Counted from the stretch's first letter, positions 7,495-17,091 are shown. The stretch is 64,000 bases of DNA from Legionella donaldsonii (GCF_900452385.1 NZ_UGOA01000001.1:691501-755500), one strand, 5' to 3'. A program made the numbers and translations. The notes: generated from the sequence alone by a model not told the origin.

Positions 7495-8598
7495 ATGAAT
7501 TTATTAATCGCCACAGAACCAGATGATGCGCACGCGATTATAACCAAATTAGCACTTGAGCAAAAAGGTTATGCCTGTACACTTTGGTATACAGCTGATA
7601 TGCCTTCAAGACAAGCCAACAGTATTTATATTAATAATGGTGGTCTTGAGTGGATCCCAGAATCGGGAATAAGTGATGAATTATGTCATTTGGAAACTAA
7701 TCCCTTTGATATAGTGTGGTGGCGTAGAGCAAGACTTCCCTATATCCCTGATTCAATCCAGGTAGAAGATCGCAAATGCGCGCGTAAAGAAAACATCGCG
7801 TTTTTCGAATCCTTATCGACGATAATTGCACCAGGTGCTTTTTGGATTAATCCTCTTGATACGCAAAGACGAGCAAACTCAAAAGCCAGTCAATTAAAAA
7901 TAGCTTCACAGTGTGGATTCAAAATTCCAATCACCTTAATGTCAAATTCCCCTTCACATATAAAAGGATTCACCAAGAAATACCAAAATAGGGGAGTGAT
8001 TTATAAATCTTTTCTACCTAATTACTGGAAAAACGAAAATGGTGTAAGGGCAATGTATACTGCAAGCGTTCATGAAAGCCAATTTCCTGACGATGAGTTA
8101 TTGCAACTAGTACCTGGCATTTTCCAGGTAGAAATAAAAAAGAAATATGAATTAAGAGTGACTTGTTTTGGTGAAAAAGTAGTTGCAGTAAAAATAGACT
8201 CCCAAAAGCATGAAAAGGGGAGAATTGATTGGCGCAGGATTGCTAATCAGGAGTTGAAGATTAAACCCTATATTCTTGATCAAAATACTATGCATAAAAT
8301 TAAAAGATTTATGAAATGCCTGGGAATAGTTTTTGGATGTTTTGATTTTATAGTATCGACAGATAATGAACTCTATTTTTTAGAAATAAATGAGCAAGGA
8401 CAATTTCTCTGGATAGAAGAAGTTAATCCGGAAATAAACATGTTAGAAACATGGATTCAATTTTTGACGGAAGAGCCCCCCTTCTGTCTATATAGAAATA
8501 GGCCGGAACAACTGTCGACAAAGCAATTTATTAGTCAAGTGAATAAAATTAAAAAGGAAAAAATCCAAAGGCACATTTATTTAAATGAAATTACGTAG
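7495..8598 (+). CDS. ATP-grasp ribosomal-peptide ligase 2 (MvdC/MvdD-like graspetide ligase)
   Basis: 367 residues. ATG 7495 has AGGGA seven bases upstream. It is a clear paralogue of the ligase at 5035, with the same order of motifs: TEPDDAHAI, WWRRAR (75-80), IYKS (169-172, ATP-binding Lys), LLQLVPGIFQ, ELRVTCFG (219-226), IDWR (244-247) and FLEINEQGQFLWIE (295-308). It lies 68 bases after precursor 2. Each precursor is thus followed by a ligase, the first directly and the second before the export genes. Divergence between the ligases mirrors the unrelated cores, which suggests dedicated enzyme-substrate pairs, although the shared leader could allow crosstalk. Confidence 0.88.
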   Translation: MNLLIATEPDDAHAIITKLALEQKGYACTLWYTADMPSRQANSIYINNGGLEWIPESGISDELCHLETNPFDIVWWRRARLPYIPDSIQVEDRKCARKENIAFFESLSTIIAPGAFWINPLDTQRRANSKASQLKIASQCGFKIPITLMSNSPSHIKGFTKKYQNRGVIYKSFLPNYWKNENGVRAMYTASVHESQFPDDELLQLVPGIFQVEIKKKYELRVTCFGEKVVAVKIDSQKHEKGRIDWRRIANQELKIKPYILDQNTMHKIKRFMKCLGIVFGCFDFIVSTDNELYFLEINEQGQFLWIEEVNPEINMLETWIQFLTEEPPFCLYRNRPEQLSTKQFISQVNKIKKEKIQRHIYLNEIT

Positions 8599-8678
8599 AA
8601 AGACTAATCCATTTATGAAGTCATATGAACACTAAATTTGATGCGTCAATCACTAATTTATCTTTGAATGATTAGCTA

Positions 8679-9698
8679 ATGAACGATAAAACACTCTTTA
8701 GATTAGAAGTCGCCGAGAGTAAAAAAAATCAGAATTATGGGCTTGTATCAATTAACACACCTGTTTCATACCGGTTTATAGCAATTGGCTCTATGGGTAT
8801 TGTATTGCTCATTGTTTTATTTTTAGTGTTCGCTGAATTTGCTGAGAAAATTATTATTTCTGGTTATCTTGATTCTACCAAGGGGATAGCGCGAGTTTAT
8901 CCAAAAAGAAATGGTGTAATTATTCAAAGCTATCGGCATCAAGGAGACAAAATAAAAAGAGGGCAGAATTTATTTTTGATTGATACGTCTTATACTGGCA
9001 TATACAAAAGCCATGATCATGAAATATTTAAAAATCTAAAAAAGAATCAGGAATTTATTAAAAAAGAAATTAACTATAAAAATCAATATTTAGATGCCTT
9101 AAAAAAACTATTAGAAAAGCACTATATCTCATGGGCAACATACAATGAAAAACAAGAAGAATTGATAGAAATTAAAAATAAGAAAAATCTTATTGAACTC
9201 GATATGATTAAGTATCGGCAGGGGAAATCTTATACTATTCGCTCACCCATAGATGGAGTTGTCTCAAGCATTATTTATAAAGAAGGACAGTATACCAATT
9301 TGTCTAAACCGTTGGCCAAAATAATGCCAATTGACACTGATTTGGTAGCGGAACTTTTTATTCCAGCGAAAAAAGCCGGATTCTTGAATAAAGAGAATAA
9401 AATTATTATTAGATACGATGCCTATCCCTACGAACGGTTTGGAACTTATCAAGCAACAATAAAGGAAATAAGCCAAAGCATTATCACCGATGATGAAGAA
9501 GAAAAACCCATACGAATAGGAGAGCCCTATTATAAAATTACTGCTGAATTGGATAAGCAATTTGTTGTCGTTTATGGGGCGGAAAAAAAACTACAGCAGG
9601 GAATGACCTTCTCAGCCGTTATCGTTGGTCAAAAAAGAAAAATATGGCAATGGATCTTAGATCCTTTATATAGCTATTATGGAGTGTTATTTTCATGA
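8679..9698 (+). CDS. HlyD/CvaA-type membrane fusion protein for peptide export
   Basis: 339 residues: a cytoplasmic N-terminus, one transmembrane helix at about 33-53, then a periplasmic part with a lipoyl-like half (GVIIQSYRHQGDKIKRGQNL), a short coiled-coil hairpin (about 110-170), the second lipoyl half (YTIRSPIDGVVSSI) and a C-terminal barrel. This is the adaptor layout of bacteriocin exporters, linking the ABC exporter to an outer-membrane channel. The coiled coil is short. The gene overlaps the ABC exporter by ATGA, so the two are translationally coupled. No TolC gene is in the window; a chromosomal one may serve. Confidence 0.85.
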   Translation: MNDKTLFRLEVAESKKNQNYGLVSINTPVSYRFIAIGSMGIVLLIVLFLVFAEFAEKIIISGYLDSTKGIARVYPKRNGVIIQSYRHQGDKIKRGQNLFLIDTSYTGIYKSHDHEIFKNLKKNQEFIKKEINYKNQYLDALKKLLEKHYISWATYNEKQEELIEIKNKKNLIELDMIKYRQGKSYTIRSPIDGVVSSIIYKEGQYTNLSKPLAKIMPIDTDLVAELFIPAKKAGFLNKENKIIIRYDAYPYERFGTYQATIKEISQSIITDDEEEKPIRIGEPYYKITAELDKQFVVVYGAEKKLQQGMTFSAVIVGQKRKIWQWILDPLYSYYGVLFS

Positions 9699-11785
9699 AG
9701 AAGAAAGTTCCTGTATTAAACAGCAGGTCAAAATTACCCATTATTATTCAAAGTGAAATGAGTGAGTGTGGGCACGCCTGTATTGCCATGATAGCTAATT
9801 TTTGGGGGCACCACCTTGATTTGTATACCCTTAGAAAAATAAGTCGACCTTCAAATCGTGGTATTAATTTATTGCAAATAAAAGATTTATTGGAAAATTT
9901 GGGATTTATGATACGAGGATTGAAAGTTTCACTGGAGGAGTTAAACAAGGTAAAAACACCGGCAATCTTGCATTGGGATATGAATCATTTTGTTGTCCTG
10001 AAAAAAGTTAGAAGAAAATCGATCACAATTCATGACCCTGCATTAGGTATTCGACAGTGTTCAATTGAAGAGGTGTCTAACTCGTTTACAGGCATAGCAT
10101 TAGAGATTGCGAAAGCAAACGATTTTCAGGCTATTAAGAATAAGAGTAAGCTTTCTTTATATGATTTGGTTAAAACAGTTAAAGGGATTAACAATTATAT
10201 TTTATTCCTGATTTTAATTTCTTTGGCTATTGAATTTTTTAGTTTATTAAATCCTCTCTTTATACAATACGTTACTGATAGTGTAATTATTTCCAGTAAC
10301 ATCAATAATTTATATGTTATTGTCCTTGCTTTTAGTGTATTGATTTTTATTCAAATTTTCACTGAATATATTCGCGGAAGAATGGTAATTTATTTAACAA
10401 CGAATTTGACAGAGAATTTATCAGCAAATTTAGTTAAACATTTATTAAAACTGCCTTTGGATTTTTTTGAAAAAAGACATAAAGGAGATATTCAATCTAA
10501 ATGTCAGTCTATCGATCAGATTCAAAGAAAAATTAGTACAGATTTTATTAATACGGTTTTAGATGGATTAGTCATTATAATCAACCTGTTGGTCATGATA
10601 ATTTATTGTCAGTTACTTGCCAGTATTGTGATTTTTACCCTATTAGTCTATCTGGCTATACGATGTATAACGTACAATAGGGTTAAAAGGCAAACTGAAA
10701 CATCCATTTATCAGCATGCAAAATCATCGTCTATCTTTCTAGAAACGTTACAAAGTATCTTTTCTATCAAGTCTTTTTTAAAAGAGTCAGTAAGATTCAA
10801 TATTTGGCGAAATTCATATATTCATTCTTTAAATGCGGATTTTAAAATTGCCAAGATTAATAGTGTTTATAGTATTGTTAGCCAATTGTTGTTTAGTATG
10901 GAGCATATTTTAGTTGTGTCGGTAGGCGCGCAACTCATTTTGGTTAATAGATTTTCTATTGGCATGTTAATGGCTTTTCTCTCTTACCGCCTCCTCCTGG
11001 TTAATAAGACTTCCTCATTGATTCAAAATATATTTGATTACAAATTAATTTCCATTCAGTTAGAGAGGTTAAGCGATATCTTATTCCATGAACCAGAGGT
11101 CATTGGTACCGGGTCAGGACGTGTAGAGGAAATCAAGGGGGCACTTACTTTAAAAAACATTTCTTTTAGATATAACCAAAGTGATCGATATGTTTTGAAA
11201 GATATTAACTTAAATGTGGCAGCTGGTGAGAAAATTGCCGTTATTGGTCCTTCTGGTTGTGGTAAATCGACGCTTTTAAAGGTAATGATGGGTTTGCTCA
11301 ATAAAACTGAAGGTGAAATTTTTATTGATAATCTACCAATCAAAGAGTTTGGATTAAAAAACTATAGGGATTTAATTGCCAGTGTGATGCAGGAGGATTC
11401 ATTAATCAGTGGTTCAATATTGGATAACATCTCTTTTTTTGATGAAAATGTCGATCTGGAAAGAGTCTATTATGTAGCAAAAATATCCTATATCCACGAA
11501 GATATATGCCAATTGCCAATGGGTTATGAAACACTGGTTGGGGGGATAGGATTGGCTCTATCCAGTGGACAAAAACAGCGGTTACTCTTAGCCAGAGCCT
11601 TGTATAAAAAGCCTAAAATATTATTTTTGGACGAAGCAACGAGTCATTTGGACTTGGTGAATGAAAAGAGCATTAATAGCTCTTTAAAATCATTAAAAAT
11701 TACTCAACTTGTCATTGCTCATCGTATAGAAACAATTCAAATGGCTGATCGGGTTATTAATTTAAAAGATATCAATCATTGTTAA
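9695..11785 (+). CDS. C39 peptidase-containing ABC exporter (PCAT) for double-glycine peptides
   Basis: 696 residues in three parts. The N-terminal C39 peptidase has oxyanion Gln19, Cys25 (SECGHAC), His98 (MNHFVVL) and Asp114 (IHDPA), all in the expected spacing. A six-helix exporter membrane domain follows (about 160-440). The nucleotide-binding domain has Walker A GPSGCGKST, a signature LSSGQKQR (LSSGQ instead of LSGGQ), Walker B ILFLDEATSHLD and the H-loop VIAHR. The family cuts leaders after Gly-Gly and exports the core. The two precursors upstream carry exactly that site, which ties the cluster together. It is the last gene of the operon. Confidence 0.93.
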   Translation: MKKKVPVLNSRSKLPIIIQSEMSECGHACIAMIANFWGHHLDLYTLRKISRPSNRGINLLQIKDLLENLGFMIRGLKVSLEELNKVKTPAILHWDMNHFVVLKKVRRKSITIHDPALGIRQCSIEEVSNSFTGIALEIAKANDFQAIKNKSKLSLYDLVKTVKGINNYILFLILISLAIEFFSLLNPLFIQYVTDSVIISSNINNLYVIVLAFSVLIFIQIFTEYIRGRMVIYLTTNLTENLSANLVKHLLKLPLDFFEKRHKGDIQSKCQSIDQIQRKISTDFINTVLDGLVIIINLLVMIIYCQLLASIVIFTLLVYLAIRCITYNRVKRQTETSIYQHAKSSSIFLETLQSIFSIKSFLKESVRFNIWRNSYIHSLNADFKIAKINSVYSIVSQLLFSMEHILVVSVGAQLILVNRFSIGMLMAFLSYRLLLVNKTSSLIQNIFDYKLISIQLERLSDILFHEPEVIGTGSGRVEEIKGALTLKNISFRYNQSDRYVLKDINLNVAAGEKIAVIGPSGCGKSTLLKVMMGLLNKTEGEIFIDNLPIKEFGLKNYRDLIASVMQEDSLISGSILDNISFFDENVDLERVYYVAKISYIHEDICQLPMGYETLVGGIGLALSSGQKQRLLLARALYKKPKILFLDEATSHLDLVNEKSINSSLKSLKITQLVIAHRIETIQMADRVINLKDINHC

Positions 11786-11838
11786 GTACGGGACCATACA
11801 GTTTTCATAAGTGTATTGCTTATGTGAGTGACGAAACT

Positions 11839-13350
11839 TTAATTATAAGCCTTTACTGGTATGGGTTTTACTACCGAGATATAGTTCTTCTCAAAGGCAG
11901 CCAGCTTATTTTCCAGTTGCTGTTGTAGTCTTGCCTTTTCATTTTTTTCGACAAACTCGAGGCAGGCAGCGCTATTCAAGTCTTTACAAGCAGGGACTGG
12001 TTTTGCTGTTGCTGCATCAGCCCATATACTCTCACCAGGTAAAAAACTATAGGTGAGCGCGTTGCGATTAATCATTTTTAGAGTAGGGTAATCAATCCCA
12101 TGATTTAATACGGCTTGCACATATTGACGGGTAAGATCCGTACGTAGTATGCCCTCATCATCAGTAGATAAAACCACGGGCACTTGGTGGGCTATATAAA
12201 ACCGTAAAGGATGCTTTTTTCCAGCGATATTAAGGAGTTTTTTGTTAGAAGTGAGGTTGATTTCAACGGCTATCTGTTTGTTTGCCATTGTCTTAAGCAA
12301 GGCTTCAGCATTATTTTCAAAAGCGATATCGACACCATGGCCTATGCGTTCGGCATGACCCAAAGTCACTGCTTCATTGATATGAAAACGCAGATCCTCG
12401 GGTAAGACTGCTTCGGGAGCTAATTCACCAGCATGCAGGGCAATATGCACCTTAGGATATAACTGATGCATAAACGCAAAAATCTCCATTTGCTTATGAT
12501 AATTTTGTAAAGAAATAGGTGCAGATTCAGCCTGTACCAAATTAACCCCTACAATTTCTTTAGACTGCGAAGCAGCGGTAAAAGCATTTAAGGCTTGGGA
12601 AAATACTTTTTCTGGGGCTTGCTCACGCAAAACATAGTATTGAAATCGAACAGTTAATTGACAAACATCCTGAAAGGGGGCTTTGTCGCAACCCAACTCT
12701 TTGCGTGCTTTTTGTAAAAGCTCTTGAGCCACGTCCATGGTATGTTTGACATTTGCCTGAAAGGCTTTGTCAGCAAGTAATTGTTTGCTCGTTGCAGCAA
12801 AATTGGCGGGGCTAATGCTCTGAGGAGCGAAGGTCGTTGACTGGGCATTATCAGGCAGAATCATGATTTCTAAATATTGCTCATGCTGGCTTGCTGCCCG
12901 TTGCATGATTTCAGCCAAAAGTTGTGGTCGGTAAGCAAAAACAAGCGGCATAAACTTGTAAAAACTAGCAAAAAAATGATCGTGCCCTGATTCTTCCCCC
13001 GGTATGAAATCCTTCAATGACCAGGCACGAATCACTCGATTATAGAGAGCGGGTTGCTGTAATAATTCAGCGCTTTTAACGCCGACACAGCGCTCAGTTG
13101 TCTTACTGATTCCCAAAGACATTTTATCCAGGCAATAATCTCCCTGGCTGGCCAGAGCGAGCATGGTCTCTGGATAGGCGCCACCAGCGAGGTGATAATG
13201 CAATTCACCCCCTTTGGGCATCGCTCTTAGAAAAGCATAAAGGGCATTAGGATCTGTTTTAATGGTTTCAAAGTATTGATAGATGTTTGCATGCACAAAA
13301 GCATGGTAACCAAGCAGAATCCAGAGAAAAAATTGTTTGCACAGTCGCAT
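11839..13350 (-). CDS. Secreted adenosine deaminase-family protein (ADGF-like)
   Basis: 503 residues from the ATG at 13350, chosen because the signal peptide (KQFFLWILLGYHAFVHA) starts there; the frame extends further but the extra part runs into a repeat element. Metal and catalytic motifs of adenosine deaminases are present: LHYHLAGG (H51, H53), LHAGE, GHAERIGHG and STDDEG (the usual TDDP is TDDE). It would convert adenosine to inosine in the periplasm or outside the cell, for purine scavenging or to remove host adenosine. The insert of about 130 residues after the first motif resembles the growth-factor-type deaminases. Monocistronic. Confidence 0.85.
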   Translation of the reverse strand: MRLCKQFFLWILLGYHAFVHANIYQYFETIKTDPNALYAFLRAMPKGGELHYHLAGGAYPETMLALASQGDYCLDKMSLGISKTTERCVGVKSAELLQQPALYNRVIRAWSLKDFIPGEESGHDHFFASFYKFMPLVFAYRPQLLAEIMQRAASQHEQYLEIMILPDNAQSTTFAPQSISPANFAATSKQLLADKAFQANVKHTMDVAQELLQKARKELGCDKAPFQDVCQLTVRFQYYVLREQAPEKVFSQALNAFTAASQSKEIVGVNLVQAESAPISLQNYHKQMEIFAFMHQLYPKVHIALHAGELAPEAVLPEDLRFHINEAVTLGHAERIGHGVDIAFENNAEALLKTMANKQIAVEINLTSNKKLLNIAGKKHPLRFYIAHQVPVVLSTDDEGILRTDLTRQYVQAVLNHGIDYPTLKMINRNALTYSFLPGESIWADAATAKPVPACKDLNSAACLEFVEKNEKARLQQQLENKLAAFEKNYISVVKPIPVKAYN

Positions 13351-13481
13351 AAAAAACCGGACTAAATTTAGCGAACAGCGATTATCGCATAAATAAGCAG
13401 AGAAAGCTTCTTGCTGCCTTTTGTTTGAAATTTGAACTCTCTTGGGGCGCGCTGATGTCGTGCATAAAGCACAGCAGGTAA

Positions 13482-13667
13482 GTTCCGTGCTACCGGAGAA
13501 AGCATGATGGGTAGCCTTGATGGAGCGAAGCGTAATCAAGGTTTATTGGTTTAATAATCGTATTATTGCACATGCTCTACTCACTTGGGTATGGCTGGTT
13601 AAACCGAATTGGGTAGGCTGTTTTGGAGAGTGAATACCTTGATTACGCTCCGCTCCATCAAGGCTAC
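13482..13667. repeat. MITE-like element, copy 1 of a tandem pair
   Basis: The unit 13511-13667 (157 bp) is bounded by inverted repeats of about 32 bp. GTAGCCTTGATGGAGCGAAG opens it and its complement closes it with one mismatch (CTCCGCTCCATCAAGGCTAC). A 25-bp flank (GTTCCGTGCTACCGGAG...) is also shared with copy 2. No reading frame is evident inside. The inverted ends would fold into a long hairpin. Non-autonomous transposon or palindromic repeat family; type not recognised by name. Confidence 0.8.
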
Positions 13668-13674
13668 GTTCTGC

Positions 13675-13857
13675 GTTCCGTGCTACCGGAGAAAGCATGG
13701 GTAGCCTTGATGGAGCGAAGCGTAATCAAGGTTTATTGGTTCAAGAATCGTATTATTGCACATGCTCTACTCACTTGGTTAGGGATGGTTAAACCGAATT
13801 GAGCAGGTTGTTTTGGAGAGTGAATACCTTGATTACGCTAGGCTCCATCAAGACTAC
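13675..13857. repeat. MITE-like element, copy 2 of a tandem pair
   Basis: The unit 13701-13857 has the same length (157 bp) as copy 1 and is nearly identical, apart from scattered changes such as GGTTAGGGATGG for GGGTATGGCTGG. Its right inverted repeat is slightly decayed (CGCTAGGCTCCATCAAGACTAC). The shared left flank shows that a unit of about 185 bp was duplicated, not two independent insertions. The region 13858-14053 that follows holds no gene I can support. Confidence 0.8.
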
Positions 13858-14053
13858 TAGCTTTAACTAACATTAGTTAATTTGATCTAAATTCTGTCTT
13901 CCCTGCGTAGGCGGGAAACGAAATTCCAACCAAATCCACAAGCAATTTGGGAAATAGATTTCTGCATTCGCGGAAATGACACCCGTTTCGTTTTGCGAAG
14001 CTGTAACCGGGGGTAAACTGTTTTTCTCGGATTACAGCTTCACTTAATTTTGG

Positions 14054-14365
14054 CTAAGGGTTTTTCCCTGGCGATGCCAGTCCGTTATGATCAAATTTAA
14101 TGGTACAGGCATAACGGCAGGCTGCCTCGCGGGGAACATTTTTTCCATGTTTCGTGATATCAGCATTCGTGTATCGACAAAGAATGCTCGTCCCTTGTCG
14201 ATACAAATGACCCGCGGCGCCTTCTTCATGAACTTTGGGACCGGTCAGTGAATTATAAAGATGCTTGGCTTGTTTCCCCTGAATCTCCAGGCTGCTAGCG
14301 GCCTGGCTATTGAAAGCAAAACAAGCTCCCAGAATCAAAAAGGGGAGTGGTAGACAGGATTTCAT
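14054..14365 (-). CDS. Small exported protein, function unknown
   Basis: 103 residues with a clear signal peptide (LPLPFLILGACFAFNSQAA, cleavage near SSLEI) and an AAGGAG ribosome site. The mature part has three Cys (ILCRYTNADI, AACRYACTIKF), so at least one disulfide is possible in the periplasm. The middle, EIQGKQAKHLYNSLTG, suggests a small alpha/beta fold. I do not recognise the family. It stands alone beside the coiled-coil gene block. Confidence 0.7.
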   Translation of the reverse strand: MKSCLPLPFLILGACFAFNSQAASSLEIQGKQAKHLYNSLTGPKVHEEGAAGHLYRQGTSILCRYTNADITKHGKNVPREAACRYACTIKFDHNGLASPGKNP

Positions 14366-14466
14366 ACTTTGCTCCTTGCGTAAGTATTCACATGGAGTTA
14401 TAGCATATTGATTAAAAATGAGCCAGCCATGGCTCGTTATCCCCTCTCTGGCGCACGACAGTTTGC

Positions 14467-14910
14467 TTAGTCCTCAGTGCTTTGCTTGTCTTGAGAGGCT
14501 TTTGCAGTGTCAGTTTTATTTATTAAAGTTTCTTTTCTGGCTAACTCGGTTTTCAATTCTTTGTAGCGGGCACTTAGATCATTGATCACTTCTTTAGGTT
14601 GGGCCTTCTCAATTTTGCTAACCAAATCATCGATTGCCTGTTTAAGATTATTAAGCCTCGTGGCCAAGGTTGGTAAAGGTTTCAGTTGATATTTTTCTGT
14701 CAGCTGTTGATAGAGCGCTTTTTTTGCTTCTAAAAAGGCAAAAATTTCATGTAATTTTTTGGTCCTTGCCTCAATGTCATGCTCCAGTTCCTCTAACGCG
14801 ATGTGTGCTTTAGAAATGCGTGTTTTGCGCTCTTTAATTTTATTTTGCTGCAATAATTTTTCATAAGCATGGCTTTTTTGATTTTGCTGGTTAAAAAAGG
14901 ACTTAGGCAT
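14467..14910 (-). CDS. Coiled-coil protein, paralogue A of a local family
   Basis: 147 residues from the ATG at 14910, chosen because AGGAGGG lies upstream; the frame's upstream extension has no ribosome site. After a short polar start (FFNQQNQKSHAYEKLLQQN) the protein is almost wholly alpha-helical coiled coil, with a conserved core (AFLEAKKALYQQLTEKYQ) and a second helix pair (LKQAIDDLVSKIEKAQPKEV). It is clearly paralogous to the genes at 15172 and 19806 and to a decayed copy near 17400. No signal peptide or membrane helix. Function unknown; a partner of the neighbouring large proteins is possible. Confidence 0.75.
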   Translation of the reverse strand: MPKSFFNQQNQKSHAYEKLLQQNKIKERKTRISKAHIALEELEHDIEARTKKLHEIFAFLEAKKALYQQLTEKYQLKPLPTLATRLNNLKQAIDDLVSKIEKAQPKEVINDLSARYKELKTELARKETLINKTDTAKASQDKQSTED

Positions 14911-15171
14911 TTTGGCCCTCCTAAAACATCCTATGCGGTTTAGAATCTTCAATCCTGTATAAAATAGGATGGTTATCTTTCTAGCAATGCATAATAATGC
15001 TAATTGGAAATTAACATTTATTCAGTATCTTGATATTACTACAAGCGTAAACAACCTCATAAATTTTTTTTGGAAGCCTGTACTTCACCTTATGAGGATT
15101 CTTAGCGGCTTGTTTATTATAGATTATAGGCCATACTGGGGATGATTGACCTAAGTCATTTATATCATTCT

Positions 15172-15639
15172 TTACAGCTTTGCTAGAGTTGGAAAAGAAT
15201 CCCCAGCTTCTTCAACAAGCTCATAGGGTTGAGTCGTTTCAGGGTTACTCTTTAAGATTAAAGCTTCTTTTATGGCCAGCGCAGCTTTCAATTCCTCATA
15301 ATGAGAACTTAAATCTGCAATAACTTTTTCTGGTTGGGATGCCTCAAGCTTGCCAAGTAAATCACTAATCGCTTGTCCTAATTTATTAATTCTTAGAGCC
15401 AGGCTTGCAGTGGGCTTTTGCTGATACTGTTCAGTTAATTGCTGATAGAGGGCTTGTTTGCTGTCCAGGAAATTAAAAACGCCTTGCAGCTTTTCGCAGC
15501 GCTTATCAATGTCTTCCTTCAGTTGCTGCAAGGCTTGATGTGCCTGACGCAGGCGTGTCATACACGTAGTAATTTCATTTTGCTGTAGCAATTTCCCGTA
15601 AACAGGAAACCCGTTGCCATTAAAAAATAAATTAGACAT
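15172..15639 (-). CDS. Coiled-coil protein, paralogue B of a local family
   Basis: 155 residues, ATG 15639. It has the same architecture as its paralogues: N-terminal FFNGNGFPVYGKLLQQNEI, helix with FLDSKQALYQQLTEQYQ, linker KPTASLALRI, helix with ISDLLGKLEASQPEKVIADL. It starts 24 bases after the stop of the large membrane protein at 15664, so the two form a bicistron. That arrangement suggests a chaperone, antitoxin or structural partner for the large protein. Soluble and cytoplasmic by composition. Function unknown. Confidence 0.75.
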   Translation of the reverse strand: MSNLFFNGNGFPVYGKLLQQNEITTCMTRLRQAHQALQQLKEDIDKRCEKLQGVFNFLDSKQALYQQLTEQYQQKPTASLALRINKLGQAISDLLGKLEASQPEKVIADLSSHYEELKAALAIKEALILKSNPETTQPYELVEEAGDSFPTLAKL

Positions 15640-15663
15640 TGTTTAATTGACCTATTTCCATTA

Positions 15664-17091
15664 TTAACCGTAAGTTGGCGTAGCCCCATCGGTAGGAATG
15701 ACAACTCCATCTTGGGGAATTGTAACACCTAACCCTTTTTGTGGAGAAGTAACAAGTGGTTGGTCAGATAAACTTTCCACAAGGATAGCTGCCTTTGACA
15801 AGGAAGAATCACCACGCACTACCTCTGTTATATACCCTCGAACAACGTCAAATTCTTCTTCATCCGTATGATTAAATGCTTTTTCCGATTGTTCTTGGTG
15901 TTCACCTAATAGTATTTTCTGTTCTTGCTCTTGTTTTTCGCGTAAGGCTTCTTCTGCTTCTTTTTTATCCAAGGCTATAAAGGCTGCTCTAGCATTGGTT
16001 TCAAAAGTTTCTTCACTAATACTCTCTTGGTAAATTGATAATTGATGTTCATTCCGCGACAGGTTTGTTGCGCTTGCAACGCCTACAGCCACACCACCCA
16101 CACCCAATGCAAGGTAGTCTTTTACACCTTCCAGGATGAAGCCTAAGGGCGCGAAAGCCCCGGTAGCAATTAATACTAAATTGACTAGAGTCATTAACGC
16201 GAGGAAACCCAAAAAAAGACTGCCAGCGTTTCTGCGTACAAAAGACTGCTGCGAGGCTCGCTCTAAAGCGGGATTAACGGCAATAACATCTTGTCTCTCT
16301 TTTTCAAGTCTCTCCAAAAGCGCCTTTCTTGTTTGAAAAGTTTTAGTTTTGCCAGCATTTATCGGAGCGACTTTGTTAGTCAATTCTTCCAGTTCTTCTA
16401 ATTTTTCGAGACTGACTAACCCATCGGCCAGAAAAACCCCTTCAAACATGTCTTTAACGGCTGCAGATTTCAAAAACGCTAAAAATTCTGGGGCAGCATC
16501 GCTACTCTCGACGAATTCTCCTTTATCATCGTCAACTATTTCTTCTGAAGAGAGGAAGAAAGTCGGTCGATCTTTATCCTTTCCCGGGGTGTTACGTGTA
16601 CTGCTGGCAATCCATAGGGAAGGATCTTCAGTCGAGTAAGTAATGGAAACGCCGCAAAGTATACCCTCGTCATTATAGTAGCCAAAGTCAATTCTACGCA
16701 TACTTTGGAAGTACGCTTCATATCTTTGTGCTCTATCGCCTTCAGCACCATCCTTACAAAAAATTTCCTGGTTTACCATCAATAAGCTGAGCAGTAATTG
16801 ATAAGAGGCCGCTGTTAAGTTGCCTTGAGCAAAATCAGTACTAGGGGCATTGACCCAATCACGAACGAAATCATCAACAGTCTTTCCATTAGAGGGAAAG
16901 AAATTTGCTCTATTTAGATCCAGAAGTGTCTGGCTAAGATTAGCGCGATAAGGTGATGATGAAATCATCTCCTTTACCACATCGCGAATTTTACCATTCG
17001 CACCCCTTGAGGGAAGCGGTTTATACCGGTTATCAAATGTAATTTTTACTACATCGTGCGAAGTTCCAGCGACTTTTTTAACTTTAGGCAT
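15664..17091 (-). CDS. Large membrane-anchored protein, effector-like, function unknown
   Basis: 475 residues from the ATG at 17091 with GAGGGG nine bases upstream; a TTG further up is less likely. The N-terminal 290 residues are soluble with no family I recognise. Two hydrophobic helices follow (FLGFLALMTLVNLVLIATGA and DYLALGVGGVAVGVAS), then a charged helix rich in Glu/Gln/Lys (EEALREKQEQEQK) and a Pro/Val-rich tail. A late transmembrane pair plus an acidic tail is common in Legionella Dot/Icm effectors, but no export signal can be proved. A shared promoter motif lies upstream at 17173. Bicistronic with the coiled-coil gene at 15172. Confidence 0.7.
   Translation of the reverse strand: MPKVKKVAGTSHDVVKITFDNRYKPLPSRGANGKIRDVVKEMISSSPYRANLSQTLLDLNRANFFPSNGKTVDDFVRDWVNAPSTDFAQGNLTAASYQLLLSLLMVNQEIFCKDGAEGDRAQRYEAYFQSMRRIDFGYYNDEGILCGVSITYSTEDPSLWIASSTRNTPGKDKDRPTFFLSSEEIVDDDKGEFVESSDAAPEFLAFLKSAAVKDMFEGVFLADGLVSLEKLEELEELTNKVAPINAGKTKTFQTRKALLERLEKERQDVIAVNPALERASQQSFVRRNAGSLFLGFLALMTLVNLVLIATGAFAPLGFILEGVKDYLALGVGGVAVGVASATNLSRNEHQLSIYQESISEETFETNARAAFIALDKKEAEEALREKQEQEQKILLGEHQEQSEKAFNHTDEEEFDVVRGYITEVVRGDSSLSKAAILVESLSDQPLVTSPQKGLGVTIPQDGVVIPTDGATPTYG

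Noticed and set aside
13351-13539. N-terminal extension of the adenosine deaminase
   Set aside because: It would hide the signal peptide behind 63 residues, and its first bases lie in the MITE-like repeat.
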